In this document: positions 16,132 to 25,629 of the stretch, in pieces | Layout of the letters: every line of letters begins with the position of its first letter | Position numbering within the stretch: position 1 is the first letter of the stretch | From: Deltaproteobacteria bacterium | Lineage (GTDB): Bacteria; Myxococcota_A; UBA796; SXON01 | Length of the DNA: 39,282 bases | Reading direction: 5' to 3' | Assembly: GCA_014191855.1 (NCBI GenBank) | Contig: BJHF01000026.1 | Coordinates: forward strand, 1-39,282 | Position numbers and translations under genes: made by a program | The notes under the pieces: generated by a model | What the model was told of the DNA's origin: nothing | The model's input: only the letters and a program-made list of their open reading frames with translations | Databases searched by the model: none

Positions 16132-19100
16132 ATGCTCGCCCTCCACCTCCCCGCCTTCCGCCTCGAACGTTGTGGGTACGACCCGCGCGAGTCCGTCGTG
16201 CTTGTGGAGTTTGAGAAAAGCGCCGATCGGGTGCAGGCGTGTACGCCGCCGGTAGCACGGGCCGGCGTGCGCCCGGGGATGGCGCTCGCCGAGGCGCGGG
16301 CGCTCTGTCCGGAGCTGCGGGTAGAGCGCCGCGCGGCCGAGGGGGAACGCTCCGATCTTGAGTCCTTGCGGGATGCGTGCTTGCGCTTCTCGCCGGCCGT
16401 ATCTGCGATCCTGCCCGATGGGCTGTTCCTCGACGTAGCGCCGGCCCAGCTCCCGGCGGTGCGCGCGTGGATCTCCAGCCTTGGCCACGCCGTGCGCCTC
16501 GTATGGGGGCCGGAGCCGTGGGCGGCGCTGGTTTTGGCGCGGCACGCGGAGCAGGATCTGGTGCTGGCCGACGCGGCCGCCGTCGCAAAAGCGCTCGCAC
16601 CTTTGTCGGTAGCGGCCTTGGGGCTCGACGCGGAAGTGTTGGAGTCGCTCGCTGGGGCGGGAGTGCGTACGGTCGGGCAGTTTGCGTGTCTGCCAGGCGC
16701 GGCGTTGGCGGGGCGGTATCCGGCGGAGGCGCGGCGGCTGTGGCAGATCGCGCGGGGGGAGGCAACGCTGGCTAGCGTTGCGGTGGGGCTCGGGGAGCGG
16801 GTGGCCGCGGCGATGGTGAATTCGGCGTCGGGCCGCGCGCGGGCCGTCGAGAAGGGGCAGGCGGCGTTGCCGGCAGCACCGCGGGAAGATCCGGTGTGGA
16901 CAACAGAGCTCGACGAGAGCGTGGTCGAGCTCGAAGCCGTGTTGTTCGTGATCCACGGTCTGTGTCGCGATGCGGCGCTGGAGCTTGAGCGCACCGGGAT
17001 GGCGGCGGCGCGGGTGCAGCTCCGGATGCGGTTGGACGAAGGCGAGCTGGTGTTGCCGGTGCGAACGGGCCAGCTTGTGCGCGGGGCGGACAGGCTCTTT
17101 CACCAGCTCAAAGCCAGATTGGAGCGGGTGCAGCTCACCTCGCCCGTAACGGCGGTGAGCCTCGAATGTCTGGAGTCGGCGCCGTGGCGGGCGCCGCAAG
17201 CGGGGTTGTTCGATCGGTCGAGCGCCCCGGAGCCCCTGCCCGAGCTGTTGGCCCGCCTGCAGGATGCGCTCGGGGTCGAGCAGGTGTTTCGCCCCGCGAT
17301 GGCGGATGCGTGGCGGCCGGAGGTGGGCTGGGTTCCCGTGCGGCCGGGGAACGAAGCGAAGGGGCCAATCGCCACGAAGAAAGCGGATCGGGCGCTGGTT
17401 CACGAGCCCGACGCGAGCACGTGGTCCGCCCAGTTCATCGATGGCAAGCTGCCTACCGTCGCGCCCACGCCCGCTGATCGGCCGCGCCCGGCCTTGTTGT
17501 TGCCCTCGCCGCGCCCGGTGCGGGTGGCGGTTGGCCCCTCCGGTCGGCCGAGGGCGCTGCTGCTGGATCGCGATGCCGTCGTGATCCGCGATCTGGTCGG
17601 GCCGGAGCGGCTCTCGGGTGAGTGGTGGAAGGCGCGATCGGGGTACACGCGGGACTACTGGTCGGCGTCGTTGGCGGATGGGCGGCGGGCATGGATGTAC
17701 AGCGAAAGCGCGGGAGGTGCCTCGTCAACCGCGGTGGGGGCGCTGCCGCACGCGCAGCGGTGGTTTTTGCATGGGTGGCTGGATGCCGGAGGGGAAGCGG
17801 AGGCAGTGGAAACGCCGAGCCCGGTCGCACCGCCGGCGCAGGAGAGCGCAGTGCTGCGCTTCGTGTCGCGACCGCAGGCGCGTGAGCCGCAGGTTCGGGG
17901 CCAGGTAGTGGCGTTTCCGGGCCGGGGAGAGGGGGCATTGCGGCCGGTCGCGCTCCAAGCGGCCGGCATCGAGCCCGATGGCGCTTCGCCAGACCGGCGG
18001 CGCTCCGGTAGCGGGTCGCCGCCCGCGAAGCTCCGCTACGCCGAGCTGATGTGCCGCTCCAACTTCTCGTTCTCGGAGGGGGCGTCGTCTCCGGAGGAGC
18101 TGTTGGAGCGGGCGGAGGCGCTCGGCCTGAGCGCCTTGGCAATCACGGATCGGGATGGAGTTTACGGCGCCGTGCGGGCGCATCGCTACGCCAAATCCAA
18201 CAGCTTGAAGCTCATTCATGGCGCGTTGCTCACGGTGCGGGGGCCGCGCGGCGCGCCGGGGGCGAGCGTCGTGGCCCTCGTGCAGAACCTCAAGGGGTGG
18301 GGGAGCCTGTGCCGGCTGCTCAGCGCGGAGCGCATCCCCACCGGCGCGCGATCTACGGCGGGGATCGACCTCGATCAGTTCTCGATCGGCATCCCGCTCG
18401 ACCCGCGCCACGCCGACCCGCTGGTGCCCGATCCGGCCGCGGTCGCCTCCGGGCGCCACCTCGGCAAGGGCTGGCCGGCCCTCCCGCTCGAAGCGCTGCT
18501 CGCCGATCACGAAGGGCTCCTCTTCGTCGCCCGCGAAGGCTGGTCGCCCCGCGCCCTCGACGCGCTCCACGCCGCGGTGGGGGATCGGCTCTATCGCGGC
18601 GTTTCCCGCCGGCTCGACCCGGGGGATGAGCCCCGGATCGACGCGCTGGTCGCCGCCGGGCTCCCCTGCGTCGCAGTCGGCGATGCGCTGATGCACGACG
18701 CCGCGCGAAAGCCCTTGCAGGATGCGCTCACGTGTATTCGGCTGGGGCTCACGCTCGATCAGGCCGGGCGCCGTCTCCAGCCCAACGCCGAGCGGGCGCT
18801 GCACAGCCCCGAGGCGATGCTCCGCCGCTTTGCGCGGTGGCCGGAGCTGTTGGAGCGCTCCGTCGAGATCGCCGACCGTTGCGAGTTCTCCTTGAAGGAG
18901 CTCACCTATACCTACCCCAAGGAGGTGGTTCCCGAGGGGTACGGCGCCATGGCGTGGCTTCGGGAGCTGGTGCGGCGCGGGCTGATCACCCGCTACGGCG
19001 CCGCGGTGCCCGAGGGGGTGAGCCGGCAGGTCGAGTACGAGCTAGGCGTCATCGATCGGATGAGCTTCCCCGCGTTCTTTCTCACGGTTCACGATCTGGT

Positions 19101-21288
19101 GCGCTTCGCGCGCCGTCGGGGGATCCTGTGCCAGGGGCGGGGGAGCGCCGCGAACTCGGCGGTGTGCTTCGCGTTGGGGATCACGAGCGTCGATCCGGCG
19201 CACTCCGCCCTGCTGTTTGAGCGCTTCATCTCCGAAGAGCGCGGCGAACCTCCGGATATCGACGTGGACTTCGAGCACGAGCGCCGCGAGGAGGTGCTCC
19301 AGTACTGCTACGAGAAGTACGGCCGCGCGCGGGCCGCGATGGTGAACGAGGTGATCAGCTACCGCGGCCGCTCCGCGGTGCGCGACATCGGGAAAGCCGT
19401 GGGTCTCGGCCTCGATCAGGTCGATCGCCTGTGCGGCCTGCTCGACTCGTGGGGCAAGCTCAAGGAGGGCGACGAGGTGCTCGTCGAAGCGGGCCTCGAT
19501 CCCACTGACGAGCGCGTGGGCCTCGCGATGAACCTCAGCCGCGAGATCCAGGGGTTCCCGCGGCACACCTCGATCCACGTCGGCGGTTTTGTGATCAGCC
19601 ACGATCCGCTGGTGAACCGCGCCCCGATTGAGCCCGCCACCATGGCCGGCCGCACCGTGATCCAGTGGGACAAAGACGACATCGACGAACTGGGCTTCGT
19701 GAAGGTGGACTGCCTCGCCCTCGGCATGCTCAGCGCGATCCGCAAGTGTTTCGACCTGATGCGCGCGTGGCACGGCGTTCACCACGATCTCTCGACCGTT
19801 CCCCGCGAAGACCCGGCGGTGTACGAGATGCTCGGGGAAGCCGACAGCATCGGCGTGTTTCAGGTGGAGAGCCGGGCACAGCAGGGGATGTTGCCGCGCT
19901 TGAAGCCGAAGTGTTTCTACGATCTCGTGATCGAGGTTTCGGTGGTGCGGCCGGGGCCCATCCAGGGCGGCATGGTGCACCCCTACTTGCGGCGGCGCCA
20001 GGGACTGGAGGCGGTGGAGTACGCCGACCCGCGGCTCATCCCCATCCTGGAGCGCACCCTCGGGGTGCCGATCTTCCAGGAGCAGGTGATGGCCATGGCC
20101 GTGGCCGTCGGCGGGTTTACACCCGGCGAAGCGGATGGATTGCGCCGCGCGATGGGAGCCTGGCGCAAGCGGGGCGGGCTCGCCGAGATCACCCAGAAGC
20201 TCATGGGCGGCCTGCTCGCGAACGGCCTGGAGCCCGAGTACGCGGAGCGCGTGTGCAAGCAGATCCAGGGGTTCGCCGAGTACGGCTTCCCGGAGTCGCA
20301 CGCCGCGAGCTTCGCGCACCTCGTGTATGTGTCGTCGTGGCAGCGCTGCTTCTACCCGGCGGCGTTCACGGCGGCGCTGATCAACAGCCAGCCGATGGGT
20401 TTTTACGCACCGCGAACCTTGGTGGCCGACATCGAGCGCCACGGGGTGGAGGTGCGGCCAGTGTGCGTGATGGCGTCGGACTGGGACTGCACCTTGGAGG
20501 AGGGGAGGGACGGCCCCGCGCTCCGGCTCGGGCTGCGTCTCGTCAAGGGGGTGGGCGAGGAGGAGGGGCGGCGCATCGAGCGCGCCCGGCGGGATTCTCC
20601 GTTCGAGAGCCTGCCCGATCTGGCTGGTCGAACGGGCGTGGATCGCGGGATCCTCCGTGCCTTGGCGCAGGCGAACGCGCTGGCGGCGATCCCGGCCGCC
20701 GGCCCGGTGGTCCGGCCGCCGGAGCACCCACCAAACGAGGAGGGGCCAGCGGAGCGGAGGGGGGCCTCGCCACCCGGGCGGAGGGAAGCCTCCTTCGCGG
20801 TAGATGGCCTCTGGCCGGGCATGTTCGCCCGCCTCCCCCGCAGCGATGCCGACGTGCAGATCCCCGTCGCCTCCGCGGCTGAGGACATGCAAGCCGACTA
20901 CGCCACAGTCGGCCTCACCCCCGGCACCCACCCGATCGCGCTGGTGCGGGATCGGCTGAATCGGGAGGGGATCACGCCCCTCTCCAAGTTGATCGACCTC
21001 CCGAACGACACCCCCGTCGTGATCGCGGGTCTGGTCGGCGTCCGCCAACGCCCGGACACGGCCTCGGGCGTGATCTTCCTGATGTTGGAAGACGAAACGG
21101 GCACCGCGAACGTGGTGATCTGGCCAAAACTCTATCAGAAGCAGCGCACCGTCGTGAGAACGGAGCGCCTGCTCCGCATCCGTGGGGTGCTCCAGCGGAT
21201 GGACGGGGCGATCAGCATCGTCGCCCATCACCTCCGCGCGCTCGACATCGGCGCCGAGTTGACAGCGAAGAGCCGGGATTTTCACTGA
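16132..21288 (+). CDS. imuB-dnaE2: ImuB-DnaE2 fusion: Y-family-like hub joined to error-prone PolIII alpha
   Basis: One open frame of 1718 residues. Residues 1-551 are ImuB-like: a Y-family polymerase body lacking the N-terminal catalytic acid motif (MLALHLPAFRLE), a clamp-binding-type motif QAGLF (356-360), and the typical ImuB C-terminus RWFLHG (543-548). Residues 552-633 are a Pro/Ala/Arg/Gly-rich linker. Residues 634-1718 (1085, normal DnaE2 length) start with a PHP domain, YAELMCRSNFSF, whose metal-binding His are replaced. Then come GRGSAANSAVCF, the active site PDIDVDF (Asp 1042, 1044), the third Asp 1193 in KVDCLALGML, and a C-terminal OB fold (about 1620-1700). It should perform damage-induced mutagenic synthesis as hub and polymerase in one chain. 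An internal GTG at 17851 (Val 574) with AGGAG six bases upstream could also give separate DnaE2. Confidence 0.9.
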   Translation: MLALHLPAFRLERCGYDPRESVVLVEFEKSADRVQACTPPVARAGVRPGMALAEARALCPELRVERRAAEGERSDLESLRDACLRFSPAVSAILPDGLFLDVAPAQLPAVRAWISSLGHAVRLVWGPEPWAALVLARHAEQDLVLADAAAVAKALAPLSVAALGLDAEVLESLAGAGVRTVGQFACLPGAALAGRYPAEARRLWQIARGEATLASVAVGLGERVAAAMVNSASGRARAVEKGQAALPAAPREDPVWTTELDESVVELEAVLFVIHGLCRDAALELERTGMAAARVQLRMRLDEGELVLPVRTGQLVRGADRLFHQLKARLERVQLTSPVTAVSLECLESAPWRAPQAGLFDRSSAPEPLPELLARLQDALGVEQVFRPAMADAWRPEVGWVPVRPGNEAKGPIATKKADRALVHEPDASTWSAQFIDGKLPTVAPTPADRPRPALLLPSPRPVRVAVGPSGRPRALLLDRDAVVIRDLVGPERLSGEWWKARSGYTRDYWSASLADGRRAWMYSESAGGASSTAVGALPHAQRWFLHGWLDAGGEAEAVETPSPVAPPAQESAVLRFVSRPQAREPQVRGQVVAFPGRGEGALRPVALQAAGIEPDGASPDRRRSGSGSPPAKLRYAELMCRSNFSFSEGASSPEELLERAEALGLSALAITDRDGVYGAVRAHRYAKSNSLKLIHGALLTVRGPRGAPGASVVALVQNLKGWGSLCRLLSAERIPTGARSTAGIDLDQFSIGIPLDPRHADPLVPDPAAVASGRHLGKGWPALPLEALLADHEGLLFVAREGWSPRALDALHAAVGDRLYRGVSRRLDPGDEPRIDALVAAGLPCVAVGDALMHDAARKPLQDALTCIRLGLTLDQAGRRLQPNAERALHSPEAMLRRFARWPELLERSVEIADRCEFSLKELTYTYPKEVVPEGYGAMAWLRELVRRGLITRYGAAVPEGVSRQVEYELGVIDRMSFPAFFLTVHDLVRFARRRGILCQGRGSAANSAVCFALGITSVDPAHSALLFERFISEERGEPPDIDVDFEHERREEVLQYCYEKYGRARAAMVNEVISYRGRSAVRDIGKAVGLGLDQVDRLCGLLDSWGKLKEGDEVLVEAGLDPTDERVGLAMNLSREIQGFPRHTSIHVGGFVISHDPLVNRAPIEPATMAGRTVIQWDKDDIDELGFVKVDCLALGMLSAIRKCFDLMRAWHGVHHDLSTVPREDPAVYEMLGEADSIGVFQVESRAQQGMLPRLKPKCFYDLVIEVSVVRPGPIQGGMVHPYLRRRQGLEAVEYADPRLIPILERTLGVPIFQEQVMAMAVAVGGFTPGEADGLRRAMGAWRKRGGLAEITQKLMGGLLANGLEPEYAERVCKQIQGFAEYGFPESHAASFAHLVYVSSWQRCFYPAAFTAALINSQPMGFYAPRTLVADIERHGVEVRPVCVMASDWDCTLEEGRDGPALRLGLRLVKGVGEEEGRRIERARRDSPFESLPDLAGRTGVDRGILRALAQANALAAIPAAGPVVRPPEHPPNEEGPAERRGASPPGRREASFAVDGLWPGMFARLPRSDADVQIPVASAAEDMQADYATVGLTPGTHPIALVRDRLNREGITPLSKLIDLPNDTPVVIAGLVGVRQRPDTASGVIFLMLEDETGTANVVIWPKLYQKQRTVVRTERLLRIRGVLQRMDGAISIVAHHLRALDIGAELTAKSRDFH

Positions 21289-21292
21289 CCGC

Positions 21293-22201
21293 TCAGATCA
21301 TCGGCGCAAAACCGAACACCTGCAGCAGAGGGTCCAGGAACAGCGGCACCGAGGCGAGGAACAGCACGATCGTCCACGCATGACCGAGCGGTCGTGGCCA
21401 CCGCGCCACCCCGAGCGCCCGCTCGATCGCCACGAATACCCCTTGGAGGAGGAAGAACCCGCCCATGAGCGCGGCCGCACGAACCCCCACGGCGGGGAGC
21501 AGCAGGTAGGCGTGGATGAGCGCGCTGAGGGCGAACGCGAGCAGTCCGCCCACCACGGGGCGCCCACGTCGCGCGAGCGGCAAGAACGCCACTGCCGACA
21601 GCCAGCGGCGCACGATGGAATTCCACCGGATGCCCCAGAACTCCGCGATGGTGCGTGCCGCGATGGGCATTCGCTGCCCGGGCTCCACCTCGAAGCCCAC
21701 CAGCCCGTAAAGCACCCGGGCGAGGCGATCGATCGCCTCGAAACTGAGGTAGAACCCGATCGTTCCGCAACCCCAGCGCTGGAGGAGGGGCCAGGGCTCG
21801 GCGATCTCCGGGGCGGCGGCCGCGACCATCAGCGGCGGGGTCGCGAGGAGGGCACAAGCAACGCCTGTGACCAACAGGCGCACGCGCACGTTCGGTGCCA
21901 CCCTGGCCGCGAGGCGCAGGTCGGCGATCGAGCAGGCGTGAACCAGGCGCTCAAGGAGCGGGCGCGGTCGTTCGCGGAGCAAATCCGAGCCACGGATCAC
22001 GAACATCAGCGCGAACAGCGCCGAAAACCCACGTAGGGTGAAGTGCTCCGGCGCGAGCGTGTAGGGCATCGCGAGCATGCCGGCGAGGCCGAGCGCGACC
22101 GCGATCCGGGCTGGGCGCGGCCCCCCCGCGGCCGCCGCGCACGCCAGCGCGAGCGCGCCTTGGGCAGCGAATGTGAGCGGCGCCGGGTCGAGGGTGGCCA
22201 C
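21293..22201 (-). CDS. MBOAT-type (wax-synthase-like) membrane O-acyltransferase
   Basis: 302 residues from GTG 22201, with about eight hydrophobic segments. The family signatures are FWGIRWNSIVRRWL, like the F-W-x-RRWH block of the MBOAT_2/wax synthase group, and SALIHAYLLL with the presumed catalytic His 230. These integral membrane enzymes transfer acyl chains from acyl-CoA to alcohols or other hydroxyls. The substrate is unknown; the other lipid genes in the window (KAS III-like, PlsC) are distant. It converges on the ImuB-DnaE2 gene with only 4 bases between stop codons and is divergent from the lipoprotein at 22299 (97 bases). Confidence 0.75.
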   Translation of the reverse strand: MATLDPAPLTFAAQGALALACAAAAGGPRPARIAVALGLAGMLAMPYTLAPEHFTLRGFSALFALMFVIRGSDLLRERPRPLLERLVHACSIADLRLAARVAPNVRVRLLVTGVACALLATPPLMVAAAAPEIAEPWPLLQRWGCGTIGFYLSFEAIDRLARVLYGLVGFEVEPGQRMPIAARTIAEFWGIRWNSIVRRWLSAVAFLPLARRGRPVVGGLLAFALSALIHAYLLLPAVGVRAAALMGGFFLLQGVFVAIERALGVARWPRPLGHAWTIVLFLASVPLFLDPLLQVFGFAPMI

Positions 22202-22298
22202 GGCGCCCCTTAAGCCGGCGCTGGCGCTCGTCGCGGTTTGCCACAGGACGCAAGACGGCAGCCGGCGCGCGACGAGACCGGGTTAGAGCCTCACGCGC

Positions 22299-23921
22299 AT
22301 GCTCGTAACTACACTTCTGGCCTGCAACAGCAGCTCCGACGCGACGAATCCCCTTGGTACGCCGGGCGAGGAAACCGTCGAGGCGCCGGCTGCCGCAGCG
22401 GCGGCGAGCGTCCCGGCGGAGCTCACCCTCGGCGTGAAGGAGGTGGCCACGCCGCCGGGGTTGCTTCGGCTGTCGAACCGCGTCGATCAGGTGCCCGCAC
22501 GGCACATCGAGGTGCGGGTGGATTTCGCGGGTGGTGACTTTGGCTCGGTAAAGAGTGACTTCGAGCGATGGGGCTTCACCGTTGAGGACGGGGACGGGGC
22601 CACCCTCCGCCTCCTGGCCCCCGCTGGGGACCGGTGGCCAGAGCGCCTGGAGCCCCTGCCCGGCGTCGAGCGGGTCACGGAAACGCTCACCCAGGACAAG
22701 CTCCCGGATGGCGCCGTGCGCGGCGGATCCGCCAATTTCGGCCCCGCCGCGTACACCTGGTCGCTGAAGGACGGGCAGCTCGTGGAGTCGCTCGCCGGTG
22801 GCGTGCTCCCAGGAAAAGTAGAGCTTCCCCGCACCATTCCTGTCGCGGTCGTGCGCTGCTTGTCCCCGCTGCGAACCGCGATCCTGGATGGGGAAACGTC
22901 GGGCCCAGGCTGGGAGCGCGCGCTGCAGGTAGAGCCGGCCGCGTGGGTGCTCGTGCTGGAGAGCTTCGGCGCGTGCGAGGCCACGGGCTGGGTCGTCGCG
23001 CGGGCGGATGCCAAGGTGGACCAACTCATGGTCGCCGGCAAGGCGGTGAAACAACTGGACGACGCCACGCTGTTCGCCGCGGCAACCCGCTACCTCTCCA
23101 GCGAGCGCGCGGCCTCGGACGAGTCGGCGGCGGCGGCCGTCGACATCCTCCGCCGCGGAGACGACGAAACGCTCAAGGCCGCGATCACCGCGGTCATCCC
23201 CGGATCACATCAGGAGCGGCTGCTCCTCGCGCTCGCGCAGCGCGGCGAGCCCGCCGCGATCGCGTTTGCCAGCACGAGCGCCTCGCCGACGGCGCGCGGG
23301 TGGGCCGCCGGTGTGGATGTTGCGGCGAGGCAGGCGGTTTTGGCGGATCCGGCCTCTCCAGCGGGGGCGCTCGTCACGGCCATGAGCGCGTGGCGCCCCG
23401 GCGCGGGGGAGGCGGCCACGCTGGAGCGGCTCAAGAAACACCCCGATCCGCGGGTGCGAATGCGGGCCTGGGATCTCGCGATCGACCTCGGGCTCCAGCC
23501 GTGCCTCGCGCGGGTTCCGGACGTCAAGAAAGCAACGATTGAGGCGGCGAAAGCGCTGTACGCAGAGTGCCCGCAGCAGCCGGTGCGCCTGCAGGCGTTC
23601 TCGCGGGTGGTGCAGCTTGATCGCCCCGGGGCGGTCGCGCTCGTTCGCGCCACGCTGCTCAATCCCGAAACGGAGCGCACGGGCATCAACGCCGTTCGCG
23701 CCCTCAACTCGCTTGAGCGCGACGATGTGCTGGAAGATGCCGTCGCAACCGTCACGCTCGATCGGGACGTGCGGGCGGAGGCGCTGCGTACGCTCCTGCG
23801 CGTCGGTCGCAGCGCTGCCGCGGCGGGGCTCGTCGAAAAACACGGGGCGTTCCTCGGGGTGAAGCCGGTGGATGCGCCTGCGGTGGCCGACGGCGTGAAG
23901 CCGAAGGCCGGTAAGCCATGA
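22299..23921 (+). CDS. Lipoprotein with HEAT-like helical repeats
   Basis: 540 residues from ATG 22299. MLVTTLLAC is an extremely short lipoprotein signal with Cys 9; an in-frame TAG 15 bases upstream excludes a longer one. After an Ala/Pro/Glu-rich spacer comes a mixed domain (about 40-230, with DFERWGFTVEDGDG and a Cys-containing VVRCLSPLRTAI). The second half (about 240-520) is mostly amphipathic helices (LERLKKHPDPRVRMRAWDLA, RAEALRTLLRVGRSAAAAGL), which resemble HEAT/PBS-lyase repeats and suggest a protein-binding scaffold at the outer membrane. No enzyme motif is seen. Its stop overlaps the next start (ATGA), so the two are coupled. Confidence 0.7.
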   Translation: MLVTTLLACNSSSDATNPLGTPGEETVEAPAAAAAASVPAELTLGVKEVATPPGLLRLSNRVDQVPARHIEVRVDFAGGDFGSVKSDFERWGFTVEDGDGATLRLLAPAGDRWPERLEPLPGVERVTETLTQDKLPDGAVRGGSANFGPAAYTWSLKDGQLVESLAGGVLPGKVELPRTIPVAVVRCLSPLRTAILDGETSGPGWERALQVEPAAWVLVLESFGACEATGWVVARADAKVDQLMVAGKAVKQLDDATLFAAATRYLSSERAASDESAAAAVDILRRGDDETLKAAITAVIPGSHQERLLLALAQRGEPAAIAFASTSASPTARGWAAGVDVAARQAVLADPASPAGALVTAMSAWRPGAGEAATLERLKKHPDPRVRMRAWDLAIDLGLQPCLARVPDVKKATIEAAKALYAECPQQPVRLQAFSRVVQLDRPGAVALVRATLLNPETERTGINAVRALNSLERDDVLEDAVATVTLDRDVRAEALRTLLRVGRSAAAAGLVEKHGAFLGVKPVDAPAVADGVKPKAGKP

Positions 23922-25147
23922 GCCCGGTCGCAGCGGGGTCGGGCCCGTACAACGCCACCTCTCCGTACTGGCTGGACGGCGCCGCGCCCCTCGCGCCGGA
24001 GCTGGAAGGATCGGTAACGGCGGATGTCGTCGTGGTCGGGGCGGGCGTGTGCGGCGCGTCGGTGGCTTGGGCGCTCGCACAGGCAGGCGTGCAGGTGGCG
24101 TGGGTGGAGGCGCGGGGGGTGTCAGAGGGAGCGAGCGGGCGAAACGCCGGCTTTGTGCTTCAAGGAACGTGCGAGCGGTACAGCCGGGCGGTGGGGCTGA
24201 TGGGGCGAGAGCGCGCCCGGGCAGTGCACCAGGCGAGCCGGGACAACCACCTCGCGATGGCCACCGTGATCGAGGAGCTCGGCTTGGAGTGCGGCTACAT
24301 GCGCCGCGGCTCGTTGCAGCTCGCGGGGAGTGAGCAGGAAGAAGGGGAGCTCCTGGAGTCCGCGGCGATGCTGCGGGAAGATGGGTTCTCCGCGGAGGTT
24401 CGCGCCGGCGAAGGGCTGGATGAGCTGTACCAGCAGGCCGGCTTCCGCGTGGGGGTTCACATCGCCGACGATGGCGAGCTCGACCCAGCCCGCTTCGTTC
24501 GCGGCGTGGCTCAGGCCGCCGTGGGGCGCGGGGTGCGGCTGTTCGAGCGCTCACCGGTGCTTGAGATCGCCGCGCCCTCCCCTGGCGAGGCCTACGTTCG
24601 GACCGCGCGCGGGGAGGTTCGCGCGCAGCTCGTGCTGGTGTGCACCAACGCGTACGCCGGCGAGATCATCCCATGGTACGCCGATAAGGTCGATCCTGTG
24701 CGTGGCCAGATGTTGGCCACGGCCCCCGCGCCGCCGATGTTCTCGTCGCCGGTCTATGCCGACCACGGCTACGACTATTGGCGGCAAGACGAAGCCGGTC
24801 GGGTGGTGCTGGGCGGCTGGCGCAACCTCGACGTCGCCGGCGAGAAGGGCACTGCCGAGGTGCTGCACGCCGGGATCCAGGAGCGAATGGGGGCGTTCCT
24901 CGAACGTTTCCCCGGCATGCGCGGCGTGCCGATCACCCACCGGTGGAGCGGCACAATGGGGTTCTCTCGCGATGGCCTGCCCATCGTGGGCGCCGTACCT
25001 GGCCTCCCCGGTGCGCTAGGTGCGGTCGGCTTCACGGGCCATGGCTTCGGCTTCGCCTGGGTGTGCGGTCAGGCGCTCGTCGAACTTTCCCTGCAGGGAA
25101 CCAGTGAGATCGCGGATCGTTTCAGCTCCCGGCGTTTTGTCGGCTGA
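23918..25147 (+). CDS. FAD-dependent oxidoreductase (DAO family, amine/amino-acid oxidase-like)
   Basis: 409 residues from ATG 23918, overlapping the previous stop by 4 bases. The FAD-binding Rossmann motif VVVVGAGVCGASVA (GxGxxG at residues 41-46) is followed by SGRNAGFVLQ, a hallmark of the DAO family branch containing gamma-glutamylputrescine oxidase and related enzymes. The C-terminal SRDGLPIVG and FTGHGFGFAW segments complete the FAD site. It would oxidise an amine or amino acid in the cytoplasm with release of H2O2 or electron transfer to a carrier. The N-terminal PYWLDGAAPLAPELEG matches PuuB-like proteins in style. The substrate is not determinable. Coupling to a lipoprotein gene is unexplained. 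Confidence 0.87.
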   Translation: MSPVAAGSGPYNATSPYWLDGAAPLAPELEGSVTADVVVVGAGVCGASVAWALAQAGVQVAWVEARGVSEGASGRNAGFVLQGTCERYSRAVGLMGRERARAVHQASRDNHLAMATVIEELGLECGYMRRGSLQLAGSEQEEGELLESAAMLREDGFSAEVRAGEGLDELYQQAGFRVGVHIADDGELDPARFVRGVAQAAVGRGVRLFERSPVLEIAAPSPGEAYVRTARGEVRAQLVLVCTNAYAGEIIPWYADKVDPVRGQMLATAPAPPMFSSPVYADHGYDYWRQDEAGRVVLGGWRNLDVAGEKGTAEVLHAGIQERMGAFLERFPGMRGVPITHRWSGTMGFSRDGLPIVGAVPGLPGALGAVGFTGHGFGFAWVCGQALVELSLQGTSEIADRFSSRRFVG

Positions 25148-25191
25148 TGCCCGGGGCCTCGGATAAGCTCCGCGCCCGTCGGAGTGTCCCC

Positions 25192-25629
25192 ATGATTCGG
25201 TTGTCCGCCCTGTGTCTTCTCGTGGCTTGCGTTGAGGAGCCAGAGCCTACCTTTGAAGCGGAGGATTGCGTGGCGGCGCAGGGCGAGGAGCTGACCGACG
25301 CGACGATCAGCGGCACCCTGGCGGCCGACACGGGGGATGGGCGCACACTCACCGAGGTGGTGGTGACCACCCCGGAGTGGACCGTGACGTTTGACGGGGG
25401 CTCGCTCGCCGCCACCAGCGATCACTGCGACTGCACGAGCGAGGTGTTCTCGTTCGCCAATGTCACCGATCCTGACGGGCCCGAGCTGGCCTCGGTCGTA
25501 TCGGGCGGAAACGTGTGTTTCCGGAACACGTCGTCTTGCGGCGAAGTGGAGCTGATCGGCGCCGGCATCTCTGGCGTGCCCGCGCTGTACGTCAGCGGCT
25601 TCGGCGATCTGGTTTGCGATTCGGAGTAG
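25192..25629 (+). CDS. Small lipoprotein of unknown function
   Basis: 145 residues from ATG 25192, chosen because MIRLSALCLLVAC is a clear lipoprotein signal (Cys 13); the upstream ATG 25147 would put 15 extra residues ahead of it. The mature part starts with an acidic EEPEPTFEAEDC segment, then a small Cys-containing domain (DHCDCTSE, NVCFRNTSSCGE) that could be disulfide-bonded in the periplasm. No family is recognised. The last 38 bases overlap, on the opposite strand, the 3' end of the TonB-dependent receptor gene. Confidence 0.7.
   Translation: MIRLSALCLLVACVEEPEPTFEAEDCVAAQGEELTDATISGTLAADTGDGRTLTEVVVTTPEWTVTFDGGSLAATSDHCDCTSEVFSFANVTDPDGPELASVVSGGNVCFRNTSSCGEVELIGAGISGVPALYVSGFGDLVCDSE

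Noticed and set aside
19042..21285. 747-codon minus-strand open frame opposite DnaE2
   Set aside because: It is a shadow frame with His/Arg/Gln-rich sequence and no motif, lying opposite a strongly conserved polymerase.
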